Below are positions 27,187 through 36,731 of a DNA stretch of 64,000 nt, one piece after another. Source of the DNA: Laspinema olomoucense D3b (GTDB taxonomy: Bacteria > Cyanobacteriota > Cyanobacteriia > Cyanobacteriales > Laspinemataceae); NCBI RefSeq assembly GCF_025370785.1, contig NZ_JAMXFA010000024.1, forward strand, positions 1 to 64,000. The letters run 5' to 3'. The stretch's first letter is position 1; every line of letters starts with the position of its first letter. The position numbers and the translations under genes are program-made. A model generated the notes under the pieces. The model made no database searches. It was not told the DNA's origin and worked only from the letters and a program-made list of their open reading frames with translations.

Positions 27187-28881
27187 TTGACTAACCAAAT
27201 TCCCCCCGAATTTTTAACCGGAGTCGCTAAAGAACGAGGCGTTTCCGATGCTGAGTTAGAAACCGTCATGATGGCACTTGACGGCAATTCCACCGCTGCG
27301 ATCGCCACGATCCTCGGGATCAGCAACATTGCCGTGCGCAAACGACTCGGCGAAGTCTACAGAAAATTTAGCATTTACGGGCGTGGTCCGGGCAAGCTGG
27401 CCGAATTGCGGCATCAGCTATTCTATCAATACCAAGCCCAAGAAACCGAAGCACCAGCACCCACTAAAACCAAAGGTAAAGCCAAAGCCGAACCGGCTGC
27501 AACTTCCAGCAAAAAAACTGAACCGGCAGCCCCCGAACCTTCTAACGAAGTTGTCTCCACCGGAACCCACCGCCCAGACTGGGGTGAGTCGCCGGATGTA
27601 TCCCAGTTTTATGGACGCACCGAAGAACTTAAAATTCTAGAAGAATTAATTATCGATGAAAGCTCTCGGTTAGTCACCCTTTTGGGCATGACAGGCATCG
27701 GCAAAACCGTACTTTCTGTACAGATTGCTAAACAACTCGAAAGCGAGTTTGAATTCGTGGTGTGGCGGTCCCTCTGTGCAACCCCCAAACTCGAAGACTT
27801 ATTAGGGAACCTACTGCAAACCCTTTCAACCCAAAAGAAACCAGATATTCCCGATGACCTCAGCGGCAGAATCTTAAAACTGCTAGACTTCCTGAAAAAG
27901 AATCGCTGCCTGATCATCTTAGACGATATCGATGCCTTGCTCAAGGGTGATGAACTCGCCGGTAATTATCGTCCAGGATTTGAAAACTATCGCGATTTCA
28001 TCAAGCGAATTGCCCAAACCAATCATCAAAGCTGTTTCGTCCTCGTCACCACGGAAGAACCGGCTGAAATTGCCTTACTGCATGGGGAAAAAGTCCAGAC
28101 CCTGCAACCGATGGATTCCCACGAAATCGCCCGAGAAATCTTTGCTGATAAAGGCGTGCCTCCCACGGATAAAGAGTGGCTCGAACTGGTTAAACGCTAT
28201 GGAGATAATCTCTTGGCGTATAAGGTTGTTGCCATGACCATTAAAGAATTTTTTAATGGAAATACGGCCACTTTCCTCAAAGCTACCGAGTTGTTTATAG
28301 AAGATACACTGACTCATCTACTAGAGCAGCATTTCGGGCGGTTATCTCCCTCAGAAGAAGAGATTTTATACTGGTTGGCGATCGAGCGGTCTCCGGTTAC
28401 CCTGACCCGCTTGCGCGAGAATATGTTATTACCTGTATCCCTTTCGGATATGCTCAAAACCCTCGATTCCTTGGATCGCCGCGCCTTAATTGAGAAACAA
28501 GAAACAGCGAGCGATATTTTCTTCACCGTACAACCTTTGATGATGAAGTTTGTCACCACTAAATTAGTGGAAAATGCTTGTGAAGAAATTAAACAGTTGG
28601 TGAAAACTCAAAAACTGTCAAGTTTAAGAATTTTAATCCAACATAACCTCGGCGCCGGGGCGACTTCTGGCAAAAAAGGCAAAGCCGCTGCAACTCAAAA
28701 ACCCCAAATGGTGCAACTGATTAAAAATCAATTGCAATTTTTCGTGATGCGAAGTGGGGGATATGATGAGTTGATTACTCAACTCGAATCGATTGCTGGA
28801 AAACTCGAAGATAAAACCCAAAGGGATGTGGGATATGCCAGCGCTAACCTTCGTAACTTGCTTGCGCTGATGGCGAGTTAA
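27187..28881 (+). CDS. STAND NTPase with N-terminal HTH, no repeat sensor
   Basis: A 564-residue protein with a TTG start. The N-terminal 75 residues are a LuxR-like helix-turn-helix found in many cyanobacterial NB-ARC proteins (NSTAAIATILGISNIAVRKR, then GRGPGKLAEL). A low-complexity Ala/Pro/Lys linker follows. The NB-ARC/NACHT NTPase has Walker A GMTGIGKT at about 166-173 and Walker B CLIILDDIDAL near 240, and a winged-helix region runs to about 460. The WD40 or TPR repeats that usually sense the trigger are missing; instead there is a C-terminal helical stretch of about 100 residues. Its ligand is unknown; it could be regulatory or defensive. Confidence 0.72.
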   Translation: MTNQIPPEFLTGVAKERGVSDAELETVMMALDGNSTAAIATILGISNIAVRKRLGEVYRKFSIYGRGPGKLAELRHQLFYQYQAQETEAPAPTKTKGKAKAEPAATSSKKTEPAAPEPSNEVVSTGTHRPDWGESPDVSQFYGRTEELKILEELIIDESSRLVTLLGMTGIGKTVLSVQIAKQLESEFEFVVWRSLCATPKLEDLLGNLLQTLSTQKKPDIPDDLSGRILKLLDFLKKNRCLIILDDIDALLKGDELAGNYRPGFENYRDFIKRIAQTNHQSCFVLVTTEEPAEIALLHGEKVQTLQPMDSHEIAREIFADKGVPPTDKEWLELVKRYGDNLLAYKVVAMTIKEFFNGNTATFLKATELFIEDTLTHLLEQHFGRLSPSEEEILYWLAIERSPVTLTRLRENMLLPVSLSDMLKTLDSLDRRALIEKQETASDIFFTVQPLMMKFVTTKLVENACEEIKQLVKTQKLSSLRILIQHNLGAGATSGKKGKAAATQKPQMVQLIKNQLQFFVMRSGGYDELITQLESIAGKLEDKTQRDVGYASANLRNLLALMAS

Positions 28882-28963
28882 AGGGGGTTTTTTCTGGGCG
28901 ATCGCCTAGAGAACCCAATCCAAACCGGGGAAATTTGGCTTCAGGAGACAGCTTTTCTAAAAA

Positions 28964-29941
28964 ATGCTTTCACCGTTGCAACAAAGCCAAGTTTCCCCTC
29001 ACTCATCAGGAGCCAATCTTCTTCTAAAATGGGTTGTGAGTTACTGTATTAATCCCAACTGCATCCAGCGGGAAAATCCCGATACTGAAAGTCACTGCAG
29101 CAACTGCGGTTCTCCCTTGCTGATTTGCGATCGCTATCGCCTCAAAACCCCCTTGCGCGAACCAAATCCCGCTTACCCCTGCGATATCTATGAAGTCCAG
29201 GATTGGGGGGAACAGGAGTGGGGAACCGCTAAGGTGATGAAAGTCCTTAAATTTACGACTCAGCCCGATTTTGTCCGCTTGTTTAAGCAAGAAGCGCGAG
29301 TTTTAATCTGGTTGCGACACCCGGGGATTCCCCAGGTGGAACCGGGAGGATATTTTATCCTCACCCTTGGCGATCGCAAATCCCTCCAGGGGTTCGTGAT
29401 GGAAAAAAAAGCCGGGAAAACCCTAGAAGAAACAATTGAAAACCAGGGTCCTATTTCTGAAACCGTTGCTGGCAAATGGTTAGCACAGTTGATGGAGATA
29501 GTCAGCACAATTCATCACGAAGGATTGGTGCATCGAGATATTAAACCGAGCAATCTGATTCTCACACCCGATGGACAAGTGCAACTGATTGATTTTGGCA
29601 GTGTCGCCGATCGCCACAGTAGAAGTACCCGGGTAGGAACCTCGGGTTATGCACCCCCGGAACAACTCCTTGGGGATACCCAACCGCAATCGGATTTTTT
29701 CGCGATCGCACGCACTTTTTTATATGCCTTAACCGGGTTAACCCCCCTCGACTTTCCCGAAACCCCCCAAGGGCAGCTCATCTGGCGCAGTCGCCTTCCG
29801 GATCTTTCTCCCGAGTTTGCCCAGTTACTCGATGACTTGATGGCACCCGACTGGCACAGTCGTCCCCAAACGGCACAAGCTATTTTAACCCGTTTAAAGT
29901 CATTCCCGATTCCGGCAACCCGTCATCATCCCACGGGGTAA
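28964..29941 (+). CDS. Ser/Thr protein kinase with N-terminal 4-Cys zinc-ribbon
   Basis: A 325-residue cytosolic Hanks-type kinase. The N-terminus has a CxxxxC...CxxC module (CINPNC and CSNCG at about 27-50), typical of a cyanobacterial kinase subgroup. The catalytic loop HRDIKPSN is at about 188-195, the DFG at about 210, and the activation segment ends in GTSGYAPPEQ. There is no transmembrane or sensor domain. A GTG at 29036, just before SYCINPN, is an alternative start that fits the family better than the ATG at 28964. It begins 82 bp after the STAND NTPase and may be co-transcribed. Confidence 0.85.
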   Translation: MLSPLQQSQVSPHSSGANLLLKWVVSYCINPNCIQRENPDTESHCSNCGSPLLICDRYRLKTPLREPNPAYPCDIYEVQDWGEQEWGTAKVMKVLKFTTQPDFVRLFKQEARVLIWLRHPGIPQVEPGGYFILTLGDRKSLQGFVMEKKAGKTLEETIENQGPISETVAGKWLAQLMEIVSTIHHEGLVHRDIKPSNLILTPDGQVQLIDFGSVADRHSRSTRVGTSGYAPPEQLLGDTQPQSDFFAIARTFLYALTGLTPLDFPETPQGQLIWRSRLPDLSPEFAQLLDDLMAPDWHSRPQTAQAILTRLKSFPIPATRHHPTG

Positions 29942-30709
29942 CAGCAATCCCCAAACTGAACATCTCCCTATATATATGGAATGTTTAGGTTTGAGTTAGG
30001 ACTGACGTAAATTTGGAGGGATAACCCTCACTCTATAAGCGGTGATGAGGCATCAGCCCTATTAGTTCTAGTGCTTGTTATCTTATATGCGGCATTGATG
30101 CAATGTTTACCCTTAAGAATATCCGTCACTTTGATCCCGGACCCGGTAAATTTAAGTGTTAGTTCTCACGCTTGACTCTTTTATTAAGGAAGCGATCGCA
30201 ATTACCTTCGGATGAAAACTCCCGGAGGGCTTGTGCCGGAGCAACCCGCGCTAACCGCAGATTGATAGCATCTTTTCTGATATTTTTAAGCAACATTTGA
30301 TACTCTTTTAAAATTTAATTCCCTCTTAAGCAAAACCTAAACTTAAGGCAGTGGGATAAGATGAGTTCCAGAGGACAAAAAACCAGGTTTCTCTTTCTCA
30401 AGCAAGTGACAAAGCGGACTCTTATGGGAGTACGAAACCAGGTTTCAGGTCCCTGAGTTCTCCAACTGCACGGACATTCTAGGTAAAGGCTTCAAATCCC
30501 TTACAGCAACTTGGTAAAATTAGATACCAAAGTTAGAGCCTAATGCAATTTACGGATGAGGAAAATTCGATTTAGGTATCAACGGGCCAAACCCTACTAG
30601 CACATCCAGCCACACCGAGGATAAATTGAAAGGGATAAAAGTTCAGACTGGAACCCTTGTAACTTTGGCAAGCATCGCACCCCGCCCCATTCAAAACCCA
30701 CCCATCACT
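29942..30709. other. Gene-free spacer with AAACCAGGTTTC repeats
   Basis: About 770 bp without a credible gene. Two palindromic motifs, AAAAAACCAGGTTTCT (30377-30392) and GAAACCAGGTTTC (30434-30446), belong to the same short family as those at 46487-46588. The segment from 30626 to 30709 is an in-frame but unlikely TTG extension of the next gene. Confidence 0.5.
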
Positions 30710-32110
30710 ATGCCCCCAACTCTCTCTCATCTGTTAGAACAAGCTAACGCAGCGGCAAAACAAGAAGATTGGCAATTGGTGACCCAATGTTTGGAAAAAC
30801 TAGCCACAATCCCAGGGACAGCTAGAGTGGAGTCTCTCCCCGTCTCAACAGAGCAACCGAACGGGCGATCGCCGCAGATCAATATCTCCTCCCTACTCGG
30901 TTTGGCGGATCAAGTCTTAGAATACGGGGATTTTCAACAACGATGGGAAGTCGCGAAAGTATTCCCTCGTCTGGGAACCGAGGCGATCGCCCCGCTGTTG
31001 GACATTTTGGGTGATCCTGATGCCGAAGTGGAATTACGATGGTTTGCGGGTCGAATCCTAGCGGAGTTTAAGAGCCCCGATGCGATCGCCGCCTTAATTG
31101 AATTACTCCATAGCCCGGAAGAAGAATTAAGCTCTATGGCAGGCAATGCCTTGGCTCAAATGGGAGAACCGGCGATCGCTGCTTTAAGTGAGCAGTTAAG
31201 GGACTCTACCTCCCGAGCATTAGCGGTGCGCTCTTTAGGCAAAATCCGCCATCCCCAAATTATCGAGCCCCTCTTGAGTGTGGTGGGCGATCGCGATCCC
31301 CAAGTGCGTTCCGAGGCGATCGCCGCCCTGAATAGCTATGATGACCCGCGTATCCCCCAGGTCCTCGTCGAATCCATCCATGACTTCCATGCCTCCGTGC
31401 GTCGGGAAGCCACCATCGGCTTAGGATTATGCGCCATGCGACCCTCCTATAAACACGATACCCAGGGCATCTACAGCGTGCTCGCCTCAGAAATCGAGGA
31501 ACTCCTGCGGGAGCGTTTGTGGGATTTTAACCCCGGTGTCACCCATCAGGCGGCGATTTCCCTGGGACGAGTGGCAACGCCAAAAGCAGCAGCCTGTTTA
31601 GATGAAATTCTCCACTCCCCAGCTACCCCAATCCCTTTACAAATTAATACGGTTCGTGCCTTAGCTTGGATGGGAACTCCGGAAGCTTTGGAGTATTTAG
31701 AAAAAGCATTAGTTAGCCGACAAAAGCATAGTTCTAGTCCCGAGGTGGTAGCAGAAATTGTCTCTTTACTGGGAAGGGTCGAAGTGCCCCAGTTGAAGCC
31801 AAAAGCGGCGCAGATGCTGACTAAACTGTTAAACTCCAAGGCAAAAGCTGCGGGGAGAGACTGGATGCGTAGGGAACAAGCGATCGCCTCGGCGTTGGGT
31901 TATTTGGGGCAAAAAACTAGCATAGAACCCCTGATTCAACTGTTAGCTACCTCCGAGGCTGGAGTCCGGTTTCATGCGATCGCCGCCCTGAAACAGATTG
32001 CGCCCGACGAAGCCTATCGGCAACTGCTAGAGCTCTCCTGTCAACCCACTGCCAGTCCCTCTCTCAAACAAGGTGTGGCGATCGCCTTGGAAGAATGGGT
32101 AAAAAGTTAG
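30710..32110 (+). CDS. HEAT-repeat (PBS-lyase-like) protein
   Basis: A 466-residue all-helical protein built of about nine HEAT-like repeats of about 30 residues (for example AIAPLLDILGDPDAEVELRW, AIAALIELLHSPEEELSSMA, IIEPLLSVVGDRDPQVRSEA). Such repeats make scaffolds; in cyanobacteria they occur in phycobilin lyases and in many unrelated proteins. The lyases of CpcE/F type are shorter and sit near phycobilisome genes, which are absent here, so lyase activity is not claimed. I start at the ATG at 30710 (MPPTLSHLLEQAN) rather than the upstream TTG at 30626, whose extra 28 residues are not repeat-like. Confidence 0.78.
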   Translation: MPPTLSHLLEQANAAAKQEDWQLVTQCLEKLATIPGTARVESLPVSTEQPNGRSPQINISSLLGLADQVLEYGDFQQRWEVAKVFPRLGTEAIAPLLDILGDPDAEVELRWFAGRILAEFKSPDAIAALIELLHSPEEELSSMAGNALAQMGEPAIAALSEQLRDSTSRALAVRSLGKIRHPQIIEPLLSVVGDRDPQVRSEAIAALNSYDDPRIPQVLVESIHDFHASVRREATIGLGLCAMRPSYKHDTQGIYSVLASEIEELLRERLWDFNPGVTHQAAISLGRVATPKAAACLDEILHSPATPIPLQINTVRALAWMGTPEALEYLEKALVSRQKHSSSPEVVAEIVSLLGRVEVPQLKPKAAQMLTKLLNSKAKAAGRDWMRREQAIASALGYLGQKTSIEPLIQLLATSEAGVRFHAIAALKQIAPDEAYRQLLELSCQPTASPSLKQGVAIALEEWVKS

Positions 32111-33008
32111 GGAATTTTGACAAGGGGCGATCGTCCTGGGTTTGTCCATCAGCTATCCTGGCTGGAACCCTGGGGGCAAGGGATTCCCGGGAAAACACTC
32201 CTAAACCTTTTCCCCTCTCCAGGGATTTATTCATTTAGGTTTTGCATAAGATGTAGGGTAGTTACACCCAAAACCCTGTTTTTTGGCAGCGATCGCTACA
32301 AAACCCACCCCTTGAGGATAAGATTTGTTCAGAGATTAAGATGCAGTTAACATGAAAGATATGGATATTTTGAATTAGGCTGCTCCAGGGGTTTATCCCA
32401 TTTAGAAACTCCAGGTCTTTTGCTCCATAAATTGTCCAAAATGGACCCCATTTAATTGATTTGAAGCAACTGAAAAGGCCGGGGTTTTCAAGAAAACTTT
32501 TTTCATGGGTAAGGGGTTTGGAAGTATCAAACAACGCCTAATATTTCCTTTATTTCGGGTTTAATAAAGTGAACAAATACCTGGCAAAATCATGAAAATA
32601 GGGATAATTTTCAGCCGGAAATTCCCAATCACCTTTACGTTGTGAATTATGGGCATTCTGAACAGAAAAATCTCTCAGAATCAAGCCCCCGGGGACCGAC
32701 AGATTTAACATTGACCATCAGCACTAGATGGGGTAAGAGAGGTTTTGACCCATAAAAACCCAATCCTTCTGCATCCGGTCCCCTCTCCTTAGCCCAGAGG
32801 AGGAGATTAGAGAGGGGTCTCAACCGGAGTAGATTTCACGGGTTGCTGCGATCGCCCTGGGGTTGTCCCCAACTCCGATGCAATTCATCCCCAGATGAAC
32901 CCAAGGATAGAGAAAATCCCTGAAAATCCGGTATCAATTTGTACCAAAAATTGGGAGGTTTTCAGGTAAGATAAAAAATGCGGAAAAATCTTATTTATCT
33001 CTCCATAT
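32111..33008. other. Gene-free spacer before the LysR gene
   Basis: About 900 bp in which I see no credible gene, repeat or RNA. The small frames here have no family likeness. DNA just before 33009 is AT-rich and probably holds the LysR promoter. Confidence 0.4.
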
Positions 33009-33986
33009 ATGCGCCTAGAGCAGTTACAAGCTTTTATGGCAATTGCTGATACGGGTAGTTTCCAACAAGCGGCCCGTCGATGCGGGGTCACCCAATCTAC
33101 AATTAGCCGTCAAATACAGTCTCTGGAAGCAGAACTGGGCTTACCGTTATTTCATCGCAGTGCTCAGGCAAAATTAACTTTGCCCGGAGAGCGATTTTTC
33201 CCCCATGCCCGTAAAATTTGTCAGGAATGGCACACCGCACAAGAGGAACTGAGCAATTTATTAGAAGGGAAACAGCCCGAACTCTGTGTCGCTGCAATTC
33301 ACTCGGTTTGTGCCTATTATTTACCTCCTATTTTACGAAAATTTTGTCGGCAGTATCCGGAAGTTCAGTTACGGGTAACGGCATTAGGAAGCGATCGCGC
33401 CTTAAAAGTCCTCAAAGATGGCCTCGTCGATCTGGCGATCGTCATGAATAACCGCCTATTAACCTCTAATGCAGAAATGGTCGTTGACATTCTCTACAAT
33501 GAGTCCATTCAAGTGTTAATGGCAGCCACTCATCCCCTCGCTCAATATGACCCCGTACCCTGGCAAGAATTAGCGCGCTATCCTCAAGTTGTTTTTAAAG
33601 ATGGGTATGGAATGCAGCGGTTAGTTCAAGATATCTTTGCTAAATACAACCTGACCTTGCGGGCGGTGTTAGAGTTAAATACTCCCGATGCCTTTCGTGG
33701 GGTCGTTCAGGAGGGTGAGATGGTGGCACTGTTGCCCGAATCGGCCTTAGTCGAAGCCCGTTGTGACCCCAAAGTTGCCATTCGCTCTCTACCCCCGGTA
33801 GATCAAATAGATTGCCCTTCCACCCCCTCCCCATTGAACGGAATTTATCCTACATTGGCGGGGGATTCTTGTTGGAATCGGCAAGTGGTGATCGTCACCA
33901 CGAGCGATCGCCTCCAAATTCCCCCCATCCAACACTTTTGGCAACTGGTTCATGACTTTTTGCCGAGCAAGGTTGCACCCGGTTAA
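33009..33986 (+). CDS. LysR-family transcriptional regulator
   Basis: A 325-residue LysR-type regulator. The winged helix-turn-helix occupies residues 1-60 (LEQLQAFMAIADTGSFQQAA, then TQSTISRQIQSLEAELG), followed by the linker helix and a two-lobed periplasmic-binding-like effector domain (about 90-310). It has the normal length. Residues about 268-285 form a Pro/Ser-rich insertion (CPSTPSPLNG) in the second lobe. The downstream gene starts 117 bp later on the same strand, but nothing shows that it is the target. The effector is unknown. Confidence 0.85.
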   Translation: MRLEQLQAFMAIADTGSFQQAARRCGVTQSTISRQIQSLEAELGLPLFHRSAQAKLTLPGERFFPHARKICQEWHTAQEELSNLLEGKQPELCVAAIHSVCAYYLPPILRKFCRQYPEVQLRVTALGSDRALKVLKDGLVDLAIVMNNRLLTSNAEMVVDILYNESIQVLMAATHPLAQYDPVPWQELARYPQVVFKDGYGMQRLVQDIFAKYNLTLRAVLELNTPDAFRGVVQEGEMVALLPESALVEARCDPKVAIRSLPPVDQIDCPSTPSPLNGIYPTLAGDSCWNRQVVIVTTSDRLQIPPIQHFWQLVHDFLPSKVAPG

Positions 33987-34103
33987 AAACTGGAATTTCT
34001 ACTCAATTTCTGTGATGTTCATTTGCACAGATTCCTCACCCCCGCCCAAGATTCCCCGGTTTTTTCCCGTTTATTCCCCCTTTATTCACTCACCCTCTCA
34101 CTC

Positions 34104-35207
34104 ATGAGTACAGCGTTCACAGAATTTGTCAAGAAAGTCGGCAGTGGTCCCCACACCAGCCAAAACCTGTCCCGCACAGAAGCAGCGGATGCAATGCGGA
34201 TGATGCTAGTGGGGGAAGCAACCCAGGCACAAATCGGCGCATTTTTAATCGCTCACCGCATCAAGCGTCCGACGGGGGAAGAATTAGCGGGGATGCTGGA
34301 TGCCTACGAGGAAATCGGGCCGAAACTGGGGCCGATCGCCGCGTCCTCCCCGGTGATGGTTTGGGGATGTCCCTACGATGGGCGATCGCGCACCGCACCT
34401 GTCACTGTCCTGAGTGCCATTCTCCTCGCCAGTTACGGTCAACCTGTACTCCTCCACGGCGGGGATAAAATGCCCACCAAGTATGGCATTCCTTGTGTGG
34501 AAATTTGGGATGCCTTGGGGGTGAACTGGCGAAAGAGCGACCTCAAACAACTCCAGTCCGTCTTGCAAGCAACGGGAGTGGGATTTGTCTATCTTCCCAA
34601 ACAGTTTCCCGAAGCGCAGAGTCTGGTTCCCTACCGAGAACAACTGGGGAAACGACCCCCAGTCGCCACCTTAGAACTGATTTGGGCTCCCTATCAGGGC
34701 GATCGCCACCTCGTCGCCGGGTTCGTCCATCCCCCCACCGAACTGATGTTTCGCGATGCTTTAGGATTACGCGGTGACTCCCGCTTGACCACAGTCAAAG
34801 GATTAGAAGGCAGTTGTGATTTACCTCGGGAACGCACCGCCATCATCGGATATAGCAATCCCTCCGAGACTTCCCCCCCACCTGCCGCCTCCGAGTCTGA
34901 GTCTCCCCAATCCGATCCATTCCAGCGTCTGCTTCTGCATCCTCGGGACTATGGATTTACCCCAGAAAATGTCCCCTTCCAATCCGACGCATTCCCCGCC
35001 CAAATGCAAGGAGTCCTGCGGGGTGAACCCAGCGAACTGATGGAGTCTGCCGTCTGGAGTGGGGGGTTTTACCTCTGGCATTGTGGTATTGCTAAAGATC
35101 TGATCAGCGGCATTACTCAAGCGCGGGAAGGGTTTAAGAGTGGTCGAGTTGCTGCTAAACTCCAGGAAATTACTCAAGCCGTGAGTTCGCGATCGGTTGT
35201 GCATTAG
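34104..35207 (+). CDS. TrpD2-like anthranilate phosphoribosyltransferase-family protein
   Basis: A 367-residue protein with the TrpD fold. The N-terminal helical domain is clear (TEAADAMRMMLVGEATQAQI), but the PRPP/Mg motifs are altered. GTGGDG is replaced by GCPYDG and the KHGNR segment reads LHGGD. This marks the TrpD2/YbiB side-family, some of whose members bind nucleic acids rather than anthranilate, so tryptophan synthesis is unlikely. A Pro/Ser-rich insertion lies at about 255-275. The ATG at 34104 is preferred; 27 residues upstream of it in the same frame do not resemble the family. Confidence 0.75.
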   Translation: MSTAFTEFVKKVGSGPHTSQNLSRTEAADAMRMMLVGEATQAQIGAFLIAHRIKRPTGEELAGMLDAYEEIGPKLGPIAASSPVMVWGCPYDGRSRTAPVTVLSAILLASYGQPVLLHGGDKMPTKYGIPCVEIWDALGVNWRKSDLKQLQSVLQATGVGFVYLPKQFPEAQSLVPYREQLGKRPPVATLELIWAPYQGDRHLVAGFVHPPTELMFRDALGLRGDSRLTTVKGLEGSCDLPRERTAIIGYSNPSETSPPPAASESESPQSDPFQRLLLHPRDYGFTPENVPFQSDAFPAQMQGVLRGEPSELMESAVWSGGFYLWHCGIAKDLISGITQAREGFKSGRVAAKLQEITQAVSSRSVVH

Positions 35208-35340
35208 GGAACTCCAAAAAATAAAATCCAAAAAACCCGCACCCTTCAGGGTGGGGCTGTTTCATTGTCAAATTTTCCTTACCCCGTAAGCTTTACGGAG
35301 CAAGGGTTTTCGGCCTGATTTCCTAAGTTGAACCTAAGGA

Positions 35341-35596
35341 CCACCCCGCCCCTTTGGGGCACCCCTCCAAGGGAGGGGAATTCCACCCCGTCCCTTCGGG
35401 ACACCCCTCCACAGGAGGGGAATATGCCCCAAAATTCCCCTCCTACAGGAGGGATGCCCCGCAGGGGCGGGGTGGTAAATTCTAGCTAGTAATCAAATAT
35501 TGAGCTATGCTTCTTTACTCAAAAGTATATGTTTCTTCCCAATCAAGACACCACCCCGTCCCTTCGGGACACCCCTCCACAGGAGGGGAATATGCC
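35341..35596. repeat. Four copies of a CACCCCG/GGGAGGGG palindromic unit
   Basis: The unit CCACCCCGyCCCTTyGGGrC-ACCCCTCC-(AC)AGGAGGGGAAT occurs at 35341-35380, 35383-35427 and 35551-35596, and in inverse orientation at 35435-35475. Copies two and four are identical over about 45 bp. Each unit contains two hairpins (CCCTTCGGG and CCCCTCC/GGAGGGG). Units 35383 and 35435 face each other, giving one longer stem. The 600-bp spacer (35208-35809) holds no gene. A hairpin CACCCTTCAGGGTG near 35242 may end the TrpD2-like gene. Confidence 0.85.
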
Positions 35597-35711
35597 TGTA
35601 TACTCCGCCAGATAAAGCGATTGAACAATGCAAAAATTAATTGGGCTGGGAGAATCAAACAGCCCTACACCCTTGAGGGTGCGGGTTTTTAAAAGACCTG
35701 TTTTCCTCTTC

Positions 35712-35768
35712 AGCCTGCAAAGGCAGGCTTCGTCCGTATAGACCCACCCTTGAGGGTGCGGGTTTTTA
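35712..35768. repeat. Two-hairpin dispersed element, copy 1
   Basis: Hairpin AGCCTGC/GCAGGCT, the linker TTCGTCCGTATAGACCCA, then hairpin CACCCTTGAGGGTG followed by CGGGTTTTTA. The second hairpin plus T-run is repeated at 35668-35692. A second copy of the whole arrangement lies at 63040-63099. It may act as a terminator before mobA. Confidence 0.65.
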
Positions 35769-35809
35769 TCGGATTCCCTATAATCCCTGTCCCCATGCCC
35801 TAGCAAACA

Positions 35810-36436
35810 ATGAGCGAATCCATTCCCACCAATCCCCAACTCGCGGCCCTTCTCCTCGCTGGAGGCCAAAGTTCTCGCATGGGGGAAGATAAAGCCCAAA
35901 TTCTCTGGGACGGAAAGCCCCTACTCCAGCGGGTCTGTGAGGTGGCCTGTCACTGTGCGCCCTTGGTTTATTACATCACCCCTTGGCCGGAACGCTATGA
36001 GTCCATGCTAAACCCGGAACATCTCTCGGGAAGGACAGTACAGGCGCTGCCAGAGACGGAGCACCAACGGGGTCCTTTAGGGGCGGTTTGGGAAGGGTTG
36101 AGTCAGATTGAGGCGGAGTGGGTGTTGTTGTTAGCCTGTGATTTACCGTTATTAGATCCAGCGATCGTCCAGCAGTGGGCCTCTCAACTGCCCCATCTAC
36201 CCCCGGAGAGTCTGGCCCTGGTTCCCCAGCAGGGAACGCTTTGGCATCCGATGTGTGGATTTTATCGGCGATCGGCTTTAGAACCGTTACAGCAGTTTCT
36301 GGACCAAGGGGGGCGATCGTTTCAACGGTGGTTACCCCAGATTGGGACTACTCCTTTGGAGGTAGGCACTGCGGAATTCCGGATGTTAAGAAATTTTAAT
36401 ACTCCAGGGGATTTGCACGCCCCTCGCCCGGAGTAG
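35810..36436 (+). CDS. mobA: Molybdenum cofactor guanylyltransferase
   Basis: A 208-residue nucleotidyltransferase. The GTP-binding signature LLLAGGQSSRMGEDKA is at residues 14-29. The metal/substrate strand LLACDLPLLD lies near 107-116, and LVPQQGTLWHPMCGFYR follows. MobA adds GMP to molybdopterin to make the dinucleotide cofactor used by DMSO-reductase-family enzymes, such as nitrate reductase in cyanobacteria. Length and motifs are normal. Other molybdenum genes are not in the window. A weak hairpin at 36496-36515 may end the transcript. Confidence 0.9.
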   Translation: MSESIPTNPQLAALLLAGGQSSRMGEDKAQILWDGKPLLQRVCEVACHCAPLVYYITPWPERYESMLNPEHLSGRTVQALPETEHQRGPLGAVWEGLSQIEAEWVLLLACDLPLLDPAIVQQWASQLPHLPPESLALVPQQGTLWHPMCGFYRRSALEPLQQFLDQGGRSFQRWLPQIGTTPLEVGTAEFRMLRNFNTPGDLHAPRPE

Positions 36437-36656
36437 CGTCCGGATTGTCGCCCTAGGGCGATCGCCGGGAGGTTCGCGGGGAAATGTGCCTTTATTCCAG
36501 GGGGAGAACCCTGGAGAACGGGTTTATTTCCTTAAAAAATATCCATTCAATGACAAATTATCGAGCCGATCCGATCGCGGACCCTCCCCCGGATCTAAGC
36601 CGTTCAAATCCGGGAATAATTCTTTGGAAAGATTTTAGAATCCTTGCTTATAATTT

Positions 36657-36699
36657 GTAGAGGAATCTTTACGATTCTCTACATGGTTCTTTATGAACC
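36657..36699 (+). promoter_or_regulatory. Two adjacent hairpins in the rpaB leader
   Basis: GTAGAGgAATC/GATTCTCTAC (36657-36682) is directly followed by GGTTC/GAACC (36685-36699), ending about 30 bp before the rpaB start. The arrangement suggests a structured 5' untranslated region. Function is not known. Confidence 0.4.
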
Positions 36700-36731
36700 G
36701 TAATCAACCCAGTCTTTCAAAATTTTGAACC

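Noticed and set aside
26931-27341. A 136-codon minus-strand frame before the STAND gene
   Set aside because: It overlaps the N-terminal HTH coding region and resembles no family.
30710-32110. Phycobilin lyase (CpcE/F type) for the HEAT-repeat protein
   Set aside because: HEAT repeats alone do not show lyase function, the protein is longer than CpcE/F, and no phycobilisome genes are near.
34104-35207. Anthranilate phosphoribosyltransferase TrpD proper
   Set aside because: The PRPP/Mg motif GTGGDG and the KHGNR segment are not preserved.
36600-36625. GTTCAAATCC, resembling a tRNA T-loop
   Set aside because: The flanking bases do not pair into a T-arm and no acceptor or anticodon stem is present.
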